Positions 23,701 through 30,909 of a stretch of DNA of 64,000 nucleotides are shown here, piece by piece. Position 1 is the stretch's first letter; every line of letters starts with the position of its first letter. The DNA comes from Verrucomicrobiota bacterium (GTDB taxonomy: Bacteria; Verrucomicrobiota; Verrucomicrobiia; Limisphaerales; JADJPG01): the NCBI GenBank assembly GCA_016713365.1, contig JADJPG010000042.1, positions 9,694 to 73,693 on the forward strand. The letters run 5' to 3'. Made by a program: the position numbers and the translations under genes. The notes beneath the pieces are model-generated. The model ran no database searches and was not told the DNA's origin. It saw only the letters and a list, made by a program, of their open reading frames with translations.

Positions 23701-23944
23701 CCACGACCAGATACGTGCCGGGCGCGAGGTTCGTGGAAGGAAAGGTGTAATTGATCCCGTCGGTGAAGGCCCAGCCCGCGAGGTTCACGGTGTTGGTGCC
23801 GGCGTTGTAGAGTTCGATGAACTCCGCAGCCTCCGTTTTTACATCCGGGTTGTAGTGGATTTCATTGATGACGACCGCGGCGGAACTCCGTGGAGCGACC
23901 CATGCAGCCAACAACAATACGACAATACGACTTAGCGTTTTCAC
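17750..23944 (-). CDS. Giant exported lamin-tail / CotH / Ig-like protein
   Basis: A 2,064-aa exported protein. Signal peptide MKTLSRIVVLLLAAWVAP...SSA. Order: lamin-tail domain (VVINEIHYNPD, about 24-135), carbohydrate-binding-like region, CotH kinase-like domain (about 540-900, with NYFFYRNPETRLWETCTWDL then DLTW), fibronectin-like part, three lamin-tail domains (about 1070, 1235 and 1378), four Ig-like domains (about 1570-1910, each with an FxYQWRxN-type core), calcium-binding DTDSDGIPDAWESLYFG and a C-terminal domain ending FYRLVTP. The last two parts match those of the upstream 10138-17597 gene. Transcription continues in the same direction with 152 bp between, so they may be co-regulated. 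A surface or extracellular location is inferred. Confidence 0.92.
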   Translation of the reverse strand: MKTLSRIVVLLLAAWVAPRSSAAVVINEIHYNPDVKTEAAEFIELYNAGTNTVNLAGWAFTDGINYTFPSTNLAPGTYLVVAQNPATLQTKFGVTRALGPFNPDGSSGLSGRGERLTLRNAAGQIEDEVDFRLGFPWPTVGDSTTPGNGNSIELIHPSLDNDLAGSWRASGSGAGGTPLVNTTLLGSGGSWKYVKGTSEASTPTTLWRQPAFDDSAWTTATLPIGYGEAFVATTLADMNSLYSSVFLRRQVTVADPSQFTRLILEAQYDDGFKMWINGTLVVDNTANMTGGEVAYTGTAIASFEQGTFANVNMVGNPLAALVPGVNTIAVQAHNSSLSGSSDFFFDARLLGQTGGSGGSGPSPGRVNTVFANNAPPQTRQVEHSPNEPTSGQAVRISAKVTDPNGVASVTLQYQIVSPGAYIELADAAYTNAANWISVAMNDAGTSGDVTGGDDVYSATIPASVQTHRRLIRYRITVADTLGASVRLPYTDDPQPNFAYFVYDGVPGWSGAVQPGNAGANGVVQNFSSNTMGRLPAFHLIGRSNTVATATWFSRYGGDLYQWGGTLVYDGKVYDHIRYRARGGVWRYSMTKNMWKFDLNRGHDLEMRDNWGRKYSVPWTKLNLGASIQQGDFNHRGEQGMFESVGFKLFNLAGVPAPHTTFCTFRVVDEAQEASPATQYEGDFWGVYLAIEQENGRFLEEHGLPDGNLYKMEGGTGELNNVGPTGPTDKSDLTYLQANYTGASETWWRTNWNLMSHYSYQAIVQGIHHYDIADGKNYFFYRNPETRLWETCTWDLDLTWADNMYRGGQTGGDEPLKSRLLDNFNNPGRLPNINIEFRNRVREIRDLLWNSDQAFTLIDDYANLLRGPTNGPTILDADRMMWDYNPKMISSTYSENPASKAGHGRFYQQGTPTRDFRGMVQLMKNYVGYRSTNTTFSLDTISADNIRPNRPTISYTGPTGFPINQLKFRSGAYSGTNPFKSMRWRVGEITDKTSPNYNPNEPHKYEIETVWDSGPITTFTADITIPANVMRVGSRYRVRVIHTDTTGRNSNWSLPVEFTCGGPFNEADLINHLRITELMFNPAAGGYEYVELYNSSTSITLDLSGVKFTQGIDFTFPQGTSLTPGAYLVLVNTADVAGFRAYHGIDGSVTVIGPYNGSLNNAGEQLVLRTSAGGSDIVNFNFSDGRGWPPQADGTGHALVLLDSALAAQGSGSGEFAGSWRASSYLRGSPGRADSAAPASIVINEVVANTPELNDWIELYNPTDSDITLGAGWYLSDDGGAYTNLMKWQIPPGTTIPARGFVSFDENTGFHNPTNIGFALSRGGDDVFLSFLPSNSQDRVVDAVSFKAQESGWSLGRHPDGGAFWYALDIRTRNAANAQPPNRVLISELMYHPPDVLVGTNMADNSLDEFIELAFDSAQPVVVIMTNSYGPWRLNGGVEFSFPADMLLNSTERVLIVSFDPTTNGTQLAAFKQRYGITAPSQRILGPYIGKLANNSDRIALERPLGPEIPGGLINWVVVDEVLYADQSPWPCGTDGTGNSLQRVNALQHGSDPANWSAEPPTAGRVRENLPPGLPAITAQPQDRIVATNAAASFSVSVCGTPPFTYQWRFNNAPISNATNSTFTIASALPADEGEYSVVVSNPAGSVTSDAATLVVQFPPIIVAQPQPVTAVRDQSATFNVTAGGTPPFSYQWRLNGVNLPDRTNSTLVISPVRTNDAGNYTVVVANTAGAISSANAALTVLIPATVTQQPASRTNRLTLASTSPVVYNPTNVTFSATAVGIGTLRYQWKQNGVPLPDANAPSLTIANVTPANAGDYTLQVTDDIGPTESQPATLTILVDPVIVVNPPNVSGPAGANVTLSVSIIGYPPPFGYEWRRGSIPFASNTSMDTVNFYTTNIFAVSAANSSTGQYRVVVRNIAKPTGTASAFGSVLLATDTDSDGIPDAWESLYFGSPTGADASADSDNDTMSNAQEYTAGTDPLDASSYLKVESISSNTAPAQTVQIEFFAVSNRTYSVMFTPSVTSGPWTKVSDVVATATNRTVTFIEHRPAQAPPGFYRLVTPKAP

Positions 23945-24022
23945 AGGCGAATAGTGAGATGGGCCAAACTACAAGGCGCAGTTGGTCATCGCAAGGAACT
24001 ATCGTCAGCTGCGGGGACTTAT

Positions 24023-24733
24023 TTATGCAGACAAGCTCGGGCGGGCGGGACTGCGCTTCCGGGCAAACAGCCGGATGCGGGCGCCGTGTTGAAGTTCGAT
24101 GGCGGCGTTGGGAATCCCCGCCTTGCCGGCGAGCAATTGCCATTCGGACACACGCCAGCCGCGTCGCACGGACAACGCGGCATCCGATCGAAACTCCCGC
24201 GAGAAGCCCAGTGTGCTCAGCAGAACCTGGATGAAACCGAGTGCGAAAATATTTCGATGCGTATCGAAAATGCAGACGATGTCGCGGCTCACTCTCCACG
24301 CCTCGGCGAAATGCCGAACTACTTCGTCGTCGCTCAAGTGATGGGTCATCTGCGACGCGAACACGACGTCGAAACTGTCGTCTGCGAAGGGCAGGGCACA
24401 GACGTTTCCCGCCACGCGTCGTTCCCCGGTGCCGAGGGAGAGCGCGACCTGATTGGAATCAATGCTCGTCACGCGCCAGTCCCAACCTTTGGTCTGCGCC
24501 CATGCTTCGAGGTGCCGTCCCATGGCACCATCGCCCGCGCCGAGGTCGAGCATCGAGGCGTTCTGCACGCGCGATTCCCCGAGCCAACGCGCCACTGGAG
24601 TCTGAAACGATTCGGCCGAGTGAAGCAGTTGATGAATGCGATCCAGCTGGTGGTAGACCGAGCGCACTTCCGCCGGAGTGAGGTCCGGCCGGTCGCAATA
24701 TTCTGCTTGCGTGCTGCGCTCGCGCAAAAACAT
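24023..24733 (-). CDS. Class I SAM-dependent methyltransferase
   Basis: A 236-aa enzyme with the Rossmann methyltransferase core: motif I MLDLGAGDGAMGRHLE, acidic motif II VTSIDSN, and motif IV region FADDSFDVVFASQMTHHLSD. The N-terminal helix region (RPDLTPAEVRSVYHQLDRIH) is common in Verrucomicrobial homologues of unknown substrate. I chose ATG 24733 (MFLRERS) over 24769, because the longer form overlaps the divergent gene at 24755. The substrate cannot be inferred. Confidence 0.8.
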   Translation of the reverse strand: MFLRERSTQAEYCDRPDLTPAEVRSVYHQLDRIHQLLHSAESFQTPVARWLGESRVQNASMLDLGAGDGAMGRHLEAWAQTKGWDWRVTSIDSNQVALSLGTGERRVAGNVCALPFADDSFDVVFASQMTHHLSDDEVVRHFAEAWRVSRDIVCIFDTHRNIFALGFIQVLLSTLGFSREFRSDAALSVRRGWRVSEWQLLAGKAGIPNAAIELQHGARIRLFARKRSPARPSLSA

Positions 24734-24754
24734 GCTGCTGGCTCTACGTAACCC

Positions 24755-25165
24755 ATGCCGCAAACTCAAGCCAAAGCGCCCTCTTCGGATTCTCTAGGAC
24801 GGAAACTTCTTCGCATTGTGCTGCGCGCGATCACCATCGCGGTCGTTGCCATCTCACTCGGCTGGGTGGTGCAGCGTTCGTCCGCGAGCCTGGATCGCAG
24901 CGCGGCTCCCGCGGGATTCGCGCGCGGCATGTTGCACGGCGCCATCATGCCGATGGCGATGCCGAATCTGCTGATCGGTCAGGAGGTCACCATCTACGCC
25001 CCGAACAACACCGGCCGCAGTTACAAGCTCGGTTACACGGCGGGCGTGAATGCCTGCGGTTTGCTCTTCTTCGGTTACTTCTTCTGGCGCGTGAACCGCA
25101 CCCGGCGCGAGTTGAAGGAGGCGGTGACGCCGCCCGGTTTGTCGCATTCGAGGGCAGGTTTGTAG
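24755..25165 (+). CDS. Small conserved-looking membrane protein
   Basis: A 136-aa protein of unknown function with two membrane helices: about 20-40 (IVLRAITIAVVAISLGWVV) and about 96-112 (ACGLLFFGYFFW). Between them is a glycine- and proline-rich loop, GMLHGAIMPMAMPNLLIGQE. The C-terminus is basic and then polar. It is divergent from the methyltransferase with a 21-bp gap between starts and followed 100 bp later by thioredoxin reductase on the same strand. I do not recognise the family. Confidence 0.6.
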   Translation: MPQTQAKAPSSDSLGRKLLRIVLRAITIAVVAISLGWVVQRSSASLDRSAAPAGFARGMLHGAIMPMAMPNLLIGQEVTIYAPNNTGRSYKLGYTAGVNACGLLFFGYFFWRVNRTRRELKEAVTPPGLSHSRAGL

Positions 25166-25266
25166 CAGGGCTGGACAGGGCGGATGGCGTTAGAGCTTTT
25201 TAATCCGCAAACGCGCCCGGGACGCTTGCCAAGCCCGCACTCCGTCCCTAGCTTACGCGCAAATTT

Positions 25267-26199
25267 ATGGAAAAAGTCATCATCATCGGGAGCGGTTGTG
25301 CGGGTTACACCGCCGCCATCTACACTGCGCGCGCGAACCTCAGCCCGCTGCTTGTCACCGGCGAAATGCCCGGTGGCCTCCTGACGACGACGAGCATCGT
25401 CGAGAATTTCCCCGGCTTCCCCGAAGGCATCGATGGATATGAGTTGATGACGCGCATGCAGAAGCAGGCGGAACGTTTCGGCACGAAGATGAAATTCGGC
25501 AGCACGGTCGAGGCAGTGGAAGTCTCCGGGAAGACCTTCAAGGTGACCGTCGACGGTGAAAAGGTCGAAACGCAGACCATCATCATCGCCACCGGCGCGG
25601 GCCATCGGCATCTCGGATTGAAGAGCGAGGATCTGCTCGAAAAGAAGGGCGTGACCTATTGCGCCACTTGCGACGGCGCGCTCCCGATGTTCCGCAATCA
25701 ACCGCTCGTCGTGGTCGGTGGTGGTGACTCGGCCTGCGAAGAGGCGATGTATCTTACGCGGTTCGGCTCGGTGGTTTACCTGATCCATCGTCGCGACACG
25801 CTCCGAGCATCGAAGATCATGGCGGATCGCACGCTCGCGAATCCGAAGATCAAACCGGTTTGGGATTCCGTGGTGACGGATGTTCTCGATGTCACGAAGG
25901 ACAAGGTCACCGGCGTAAAAGTGAAGAACCTGAAGACGAATGAGGAATCGACTCTCGATTGCGCCGGCGTCTTTGTCGCTATCGGTCACATTCCGAATTC
26001 ACAACTCTTCAAGGGCCTGATCGACATGGACGAGAACGGCTACATCGTGCGGAAGGAAGGTTCCGGCACGAACATTCCCGGCATCTTCGTGGCGGGCGAC
26101 TGCTCTGACCACGTCTACCGCCAAGCCATCACCGCTGCAGGCATGGGCTGCGCGGCGGCGATTGACGCGGAGCGTTACCTTGCGGGCTTGAGCCAGTAA
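25267..26199 (+). CDS. trxB: Thioredoxin reductase
   Basis: A 310-aa flavoprotein that reduces thioredoxin with NADPH. Seen: FAD-binding VIIIGSGCAGYTAAIYTARA (4-23), redox-active CATC (C132, C135) in TYCATCDGALPMF, NADPH-binding VVGGGDSACEEAMYLTRFG with HRRDTLRASKIM, and the C-terminal FAD motif GIFVAGDCSDHVYRQAITAA. Length and motif spacing are normal for the low-molecular-weight class. It is followed after 33 bp by a rhodanese gene, giving a thiol-redox pair. Confidence 0.96.
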   Translation: MEKVIIIGSGCAGYTAAIYTARANLSPLLVTGEMPGGLLTTTSIVENFPGFPEGIDGYELMTRMQKQAERFGTKMKFGSTVEAVEVSGKTFKVTVDGEKVETQTIIIATGAGHRHLGLKSEDLLEKKGVTYCATCDGALPMFRNQPLVVVGGGDSACEEAMYLTRFGSVVYLIHRRDTLRASKIMADRTLANPKIKPVWDSVVTDVLDVTKDKVTGVKVKNLKTNEESTLDCAGVFVAIGHIPNSQLFKGLIDMDENGYIVRKEGSGTNIPGIFVAGDCSDHVYRQAITAAGMGCAAAIDAERYLAGLSQ

Positions 26200-26232
26200 G
26201 GACTCCTGCGCGGGCACGCGGCCACGATTTCT

Positions 26233-26568
26233 ATGTCTTCAGCCTCCATCCAGATTTCGCCTCACGAACTGGCGGAGGCGTTGCGAAGCGCGAATCCGCC
26301 GGCGCTCTTGGATGTGCGCGAGGAAGACGAACATCAGTTCGCCGCGCTTCCGAACTCCAAATTGGTTCCGCTTCGGCAGATTCCCGGCCGAGTGACAGAG
26401 CTCGAAACGTGGAAGGATAAGGACGTCGTCGTTTACTGCCATCACGGTGTGCGAAGTCTCCATGCGATTGGCTGGCTGCAGCAGCAGGGCTTCACGAAGT
26501 TGCGCAACCTGAGCGGTGGCATTGACGCGTGGTCGCGCGAGGTGGATTCAGCGGTGCCCCGCTACTGA
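26233..26568 (+). CDS. Single-domain rhodanese (sulfurtransferase)
   Basis: A 111-aa protein covering one rhodanese domain. Seen: ALLDVREEDEH near the N-terminus, the active-site loop CHHGVRS with catalytic Cys69, and LSGGIDAWSREVD at the C-terminus. The family moves sulfur to acceptors such as cyanide or protein thiols. It is downstream of trxB with 33 bp between, so an operon with a thiol-redox role is likely. It is convergent with the C39-like gene. Confidence 0.92.
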   Translation: MSSASIQISPHELAEALRSANPPALLDVREEDEHQFAALPNSKLVPLRQIPGRVTELETWKDKDVVVYCHHGVRSLHAIGWLQQQGFTKLRNLSGGIDAWSREVDSAVPRY

Positions 26569-26590
26569 CCTCGGCGCGTTCAGTTCGCAT

Positions 26591-27733
26591 TCACCATCGC
26601 TTCTCGCGTTGTGTCGGCAGTTTCACCGACTCAGGATGAATGAGGTAAATGGTCCGCCGCGAATGAGCCCACGCCTTTGCGAAATTCTCGCGCTTTACGA
26701 TCACACGGACCTTATCGCCCTTCTTAAAATCCGCCCACGGATCGTTCACGATCGGTTCGCCATTTGCGGTGAATCCGACGAGCACGACGAGATGACCGTT
26801 GCCTTGATCGTTTGGCCGCTCGTACAGCGCATCGTAGGAAACTGAAACGATCGGCGGCACCCCGACGGCGATCAGCGCTTCCAGTTCCGCGACATCGTTG
26901 AGTCGCGTGACGATCGCGCGCATGGCGGCGAATCGTCCTGCGAACGCGGTGTTGAACGGCCAGTTTCCCGTGCCCGGCCAGTTGCAGTCGTGAACTCCGG
27001 CGGCGACTTCGGGGACGTCCACGTTCAGCTCCGGTCGTTTCAGTTTCTGCGACCAATACGCCAGCACCATCGAAACGGAGGTCGGGCTGCACCAGTCGCG
27101 ACCTCCTGCGTAGGAGAGCTGGGATTTCTCCGGAACATTAAGCGTCAGCCCCCACGCGTTTGTCACCGGGGGTTGCAGAGCGGGGTTCGATGATCGATTC
27201 GCTAAGCTGAGCCCGACGCGCTTGAGCGTTGGCAACTTCCCGTCCGAATCCGGGACCAGTGTGATGCGGAGCTGCCACTGGTCTGCCAGTTGGCGCAGCA
27301 CCAGCGTATCGGTCAAAACATCGCCATCCGAATCTTTCTGGCGCAGGACGCTCTCGCGCGGTTGACCGTTCGTGTCATCCGCCCAGAGGCCGAGATTGAA
27401 ATACTTCGTCGGGCGATTGGTGATCATCGCGCGAGCCTCAAACTTCAAGCCGGTGCCGGGAGGCGTCTCCGCGTTCCAGGACACGATCAATTCATCCCAC
27501 TCAATTGGTGCGCGAAGCCATCGGGATTCGAGGATGACACCGCCGGTGGAAACGTCCTGCGAGCGCTGAAGTTTTTCGAGATTCGACAACTCGACGAAGC
27601 GCGGCGACTGCGGGGCAGGGGTCGCAGCGGTGTCCTTTCCTGTCACACAACTGGACAGAATGAACGTGAGCGCCAATGGCAGCCATCTCTTGAGCGGATG
27701 TGCGGCGGGAGTGGGCTGGATGCGGTGAGTCAT
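26591..27733 (-). CDS. C39-like peptidase domain lipoprotein
   Basis: A 380-aa predicted lipoprotein with a C-terminal papain-like C39-type domain. The start at 27733 gives the signal LPLALTFILSSC with lipobox Cys; the longer frame to 28087 runs into the divergent TonB-like gene and is rejected. The catalytic Cys lies in GGRDWCSPTSVSMVLAYW (about residue 215), His in GNGHLVVLVGF (about 316), and Asn/Asp in IVNDPWADF. Standalone C39-like domains without a transporter are usually surface or periplasmic proteins of unknown substrate. The N-terminal half is a beta-rich region (ESRWLRAPIEWDELIVSWN). Confidence 0.87.
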   Translation of the reverse strand: MTHRIQPTPAAHPLKRWLPLALTFILSSCVTGKDTAATPAPQSPRFVELSNLEKLQRSQDVSTGGVILESRWLRAPIEWDELIVSWNAETPPGTGLKFEARAMITNRPTKYFNLGLWADDTNGQPRESVLRQKDSDGDVLTDTLVLRQLADQWQLRITLVPDSDGKLPTLKRVGLSLANRSSNPALQPPVTNAWGLTLNVPEKSQLSYAGGRDWCSPTSVSMVLAYWSQKLKRPELNVDVPEVAAGVHDCNWPGTGNWPFNTAFAGRFAAMRAIVTRLNDVAELEALIAVGVPPIVSVSYDALYERPNDQGNGHLVVLVGFTANGEPIVNDPWADFKKGDKVRVIVKRENFAKAWAHSRRTIYLIHPESVKLPTQREKRW

Positions 27734-27968
27734 CGCGCTCGTTGTCGCCAATGGCTGGGCCTGGCGGCAAGCGAAATACGGGTTTGCCGGCAATCGAGGC
27801 GAATAGACTCGCTGCGCCAGCGTCTCTACAGCGTCGCGACAGTTGGCGGACATTGAAACGTTCGCGGTGATGTCGATAGACGTGGAACCGGTAAAGACGA
27901 GACGCGGGCGGAGCTGCAACCGGCAAAACTGTTGCTCCACCGAAATGAGTCCGTCATTCTGACAGCGC

Positions 27969-28964
27969 ATGAACGTGGTTGATTCCAAAGCCGTCGCGCG
28001 CCTTGTGGAGCGAAATCCACTGGCGGCCGCTCTGGCTTTGTCGTTGATCATCCACCTCGGCGTGTTCGGCGGATGGCAGGTCGGCAAACGCCTGGGCTGG
28101 TGGCAGCATCAGCCGACGTGGCTCGTCGCGCTCACCAAGAAGCTCGCCAAGCCGGCCCAGCCGAAGTCCGCGCAGGAACAGGCGAAACTCAATCCCACGA
28201 TCCCAATGACGTTTGTGGAGATCGATCCCGACACGGCGGTGACCGAGGAGCCCAAGGACGCGAAGCTTTACAGCACGAAGAACACGAAAGCCTCCAATCC
28301 CGATCCGAAGGAAGCCGAGAAGGTGAAGGTGGACGGCAAGCAGGAACAAGTCGTGCGCGTGATGGACAACGACAAGCCGAAGCCGTTCCCGCTCCAGCCG
28401 ACGCCGCAGAAGCCCGCGGAAGAAGAGCCCGCTCCGGAACCGAAACCCAAGTCGGAAGCTCCTGGCGATCTCGCGTTGCTCAAACCAAAGCCGAAGAGCG
28501 ACGGTCAGCTGGACGCCACGACCGGCGATGCGGAGAAGAAAGCGCAGTCCCGTCCGCGCACGATCACAGAGGCGAAGCAGCGCAAGGGAATCTTGACGGG
28601 AGACAAGCTGCGGCAGGAGGGCGGAGTGTCGAACAAGGGATCGGTCAGCTTCGACGTGAAGGCCTCACCCTTTGGCGACTACGATGCGGCGTTCATTTCC
28701 GCCGTTGAGCGCTGCTGGCATTTGCTCCTCGATGATCATCAAGGCACGCGGCGCCCGGGGAAAGTGGTGGTGGATTTCAAGCTCACGAGCGACGGGCGCA
28801 TCACGGAGATGAAGGTCGCGGAGACGGATGTGGGCGACATCCAGAGCATGCTTTGCCAGAGCGCCATCTTGAATCCGGCGCCTTATCCTCGCTGGCCCGC
28901 CCAGATGCGCCAGACGATTGCCGGGAACACGCGTGAGATTCGGTTCACCTTTTATTACAATTGA
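27969..28964 (+). CDS. TonB/TolA-like energy transducer
   Basis: A 331-aa inner-membrane protein with a short N-terminus, one membrane helix (about 20-38, LALSLIIHLGVFGGW with the typical SxxxH), a long Pro/Lys/Glu-rich periplasmic linker (for example EEEPAPEPKPKSEAP) and a C-terminal domain (about 225-331) with a TonB/TolA-like pattern: YDAAFISAVERCWHLLL and VVVDFKLTSDGRITEMKV. It starts a three-gene set with ExbB/TolQ- and ExbD/TolR-like genes, so it should transmit proton-motive force to the outer membrane. TolA versus TonB cannot be settled by eye. Confidence 0.87.
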   Translation: MNVVDSKAVARLVERNPLAAALALSLIIHLGVFGGWQVGKRLGWWQHQPTWLVALTKKLAKPAQPKSAQEQAKLNPTIPMTFVEIDPDTAVTEEPKDAKLYSTKNTKASNPDPKEAEKVKVDGKQEQVVRVMDNDKPKPFPLQPTPQKPAEEEPAPEPKPKSEAPGDLALLKPKPKSDGQLDATTGDAEKKAQSRPRTITEAKQRKGILTGDKLRQEGGVSNKGSVSFDVKASPFGDYDAAFISAVERCWHLLLDDHQGTRRPGKVVVDFKLTSDGRITEMKVAETDVGDIQSMLCQSAILNPAPYPRWPAQMRQTIAGNTREIRFTFYYN

Positions 28965-28999
28965 AGCTGACGCCGGTTTTCCGGCACAACACACCCGAC

Positions 29000-29650
29000 A
29001 TGGAAACGTTCATTATCGTTCTGCTGGTCCTCACATCGATTGCGGCGGTCACCGTCATCGTGGAACGCGCCCTCGCCTTGCGGGAAGAAAAGGTGGCGCC
29101 GCGCGCGCTCACCGAGGCGGTCGTGAACTACTCCACGCCGCGCGATTTGCAGATGCTCAAGAGTGTCTGCTCCCAGAATGCCTCGCCGCTCGCCAAGCTC
29201 CTGCTCTTCTCCGCGGAACATCTCGACATGCCCAAGAGCGAGAACAGCGCGCTGGTCGAGACGCGCGCCCGCTACGAAATCAGCAAGCTGGAACGAGGGC
29301 TCGTCGTGCTCGAAATCATTGTCGGCATCGCGCCGCTGATGGGTTTGGTCGGAACGATCTTCGGCCTCATCTCGCTCTTCGGCAGCATGGATACCGGCGC
29401 GGCGGCGAACACCGGCAAGTTCGCGAACGGCATCAGCATCGCGCTCTACGCCACGCTGATGGGCCTCGTCATCGCGATTCCCGCGCTCATTTCGTGGAGC
29501 TACTTCAGCCGCAAGGTCGAGGCGTTCGCGGTGAAGATGGAGGCGGTCTGCGATGAGTTCCTCCGCAAACATTATCGAAATGAAACCGCCGTGGCCGAAG
29601 CCGCCGCCGGTGCGCAACGCGCGGCTGCTGCCGCCGCGAAATCCCACTGA
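29000..29650 (+). CDS. ExbB/TolQ/MotA-type proton channel
   Basis: A 216-aa inner-membrane protein with helices at about 3-20, 110-135 and 155-175. It carries the family core GLVVLEIIVGIAPLMGLVGT plus IFGLISLF and GISIALYATLMGLVIAIPAL. The start METFIIVLLVLTSIAAVTVI at 29000 is preferred to the TTG at 28961. It works with the ExbD-like protein as the proton-driven motor for the TonB-like protein just upstream (35-bp gap). Confidence 0.92.
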   Translation: METFIIVLLVLTSIAAVTVIVERALALREEKVAPRALTEAVVNYSTPRDLQMLKSVCSQNASPLAKLLLFSAEHLDMPKSENSALVETRARYEISKLERGLVVLEIIVGIAPLMGLVGTIFGLISLFGSMDTGAAANTGKFANGISIALYATLMGLVIAIPALISWSYFSRKVEAFAVKMEAVCDEFLRKHYRNETAVAEAAAGAQRAAAAAAKSH

Positions 29651-29667
29651 AGCGTCACCAAGCCGCC

Positions 29668-30090
29668 ATGCGATTCACGACCCACAAGCGCCGACACACG
29701 CCGTCCGTCATCATCGTCTCGCTGATCGACGTGCTGTTGGTGGTGCTGATCTTCCTGATGGTTACGACCACGGCGAAGAAGGTGGAACCCGCGCTCAAGC
29801 TGAACCTGCCGACCTCCAAGGAAGCCCAGCCCGGCGCGGTCGAAGCCAAGCCGTTCATCGTCCAGGTCACCACGAATTATCCCTACCTGTTCGTCGGCGA
29901 CCGCGCGGTGACGCTGGATGGATTGCAGAGCGCGCTGGCGGCGGCGGTGAAGAAGGATCCGCAACTCAAGGTCGCCGTGAAGGCCGACAAACAGGCGCCG
30001 TTCGGCGAGATCGTGAAAGTGATCGACGCTTCCAAACTCGCGCAAGTTGGTTCGCTGAATTTCATTACGGAGAAGGCGGCGGCGAAATAG
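29668..30090 (+). CDS. ExbD/TolR-type motor protein
   Basis: A 140-aa inner-membrane protein: basic N-terminus, then the helix PSVIIVSLIDVLLVVLIFLM, containing the proton-carrying Asp in SLIDVLLV, and a periplasmic domain (DGLQSALAAAVKKDPQLKV). Length and layout match ExbD/TolR. It lies 17 bp after the ExbB-like gene and completes the operon. Confidence 0.93.
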   Translation: MRFTTHKRRHTPSVIIVSLIDVLLVVLIFLMVTTTAKKVEPALKLNLPTSKEAQPGAVEAKPFIVQVTTNYPYLFVGDRAVTLDGLQSALAAAVKKDPQLKVAVKADKQAPFGEIVKVIDASKLAQVGSLNFITEKAAAK

Positions 30091-30281
30091 ATTGTCGGAC
30101 GAAGCGGTAGAAGGCGCTTCAGGGCGCGAAGATTCCGTTCCGCTGCCGAGGCTAGTCACTCAGTTGACTTTGCGGAGACCCACTGGCCTGAGAAACCCTC
30201 AGCAAATGAAGGTAATAAATCACTGAAGAGAGACCAAAACGGAAACTTTGCCTTATGAGTGTCTGTAGCCCGCTAACCATT

Positions 30282-30609
30282 ATGAAAGCACCACTCATTT
30301 CTTCATCCTTCTTTGTATGCTGGCTTCCAGCGATGGCGAGGGATCTTCCAAGAGTCATGCTCTGCAGGCAACAATGCAGTGGTGGTCCGGATTACCTTTT
30401 CGAGGTTGGACGGTTCGAAGGTTCAACGCCACCTGGAGGTGGCACCCAGAAAGTGACAGGATCGGCACCCATCAATGCCAAACAGGCATCTGAGATTGGA
30501 AGAGCCGCGTTAAAGGGGACACCCCAAGGTCGACGAGCTTGAGGTTACGAACATAGGGATCAACGATATGGTCTCTTCCGGCAAAGGCTGGGTCGTGCTT
30601 ACCAGTTAA
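30282..30609 (+). pseudogene. Possible small degraded or frameshifted gene
   Basis: A weak coding signal starting MKAPLISSSFFV and reaching ...INAKQASEIGRAALKGTPQ. It continues, after removal of one G from a GG at 30528-30529, as VDELEVTNIGINDMVSSGKG and WVVLTS with a stop at 30609. The join is attractive because both flanks read as ordinary protein while the native frames stop within a few codons. I do not recognise the family; it could also be chance. Codon use is less GC-biased than that of neighbouring genes. Confidence 0.3.
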
Positions 30610-30909
30610 GTTACGTCCGGCAAACGCGAAGGTAGAGTGTTCCATCGTGCGGATTTCACGCGGGAAGTCGATGGATGGCTCCAGCGTGGAGCCAACGCTG
30701 ACTTCCAGAAAAGTCGGATACGCCGTGAAGCCTGCGCGGGCCTTCCCTGCGTCTGTTGGGTTCGGGGGGACGGAACCGGTGCCAGCCCCCTCCCCACCCG
30801 GCTGGGCTGTGGGGGGAGGCGGGCGCCCAGTGCGGGCCTCGGTCCCTGGGCCCCCCCCTTGGTCGACACTGACTTGGCGCCTCGTTCCCCGGCATTCCTA
30901 AGCTTGCTG
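30610..30909. other. Non-coding stretch with hairpins and G/C homopolymers
   Basis: No supported gene. It holds a small palindrome at 30677-30693 (GGCTCC / GGAGCC, 5-nt loop) and, from about 30760 to 30870, runs of six or more G and eight C that can form large imperfect hairpins. The runs would be hard to sequence accurately. Confidence 0.6.

Noticed and set aside
30400..30450. tRNA-like GGTTCGAAGGTTCAA stretch
   Set aside because: No acceptor stem or anticodon arm can be built around it.
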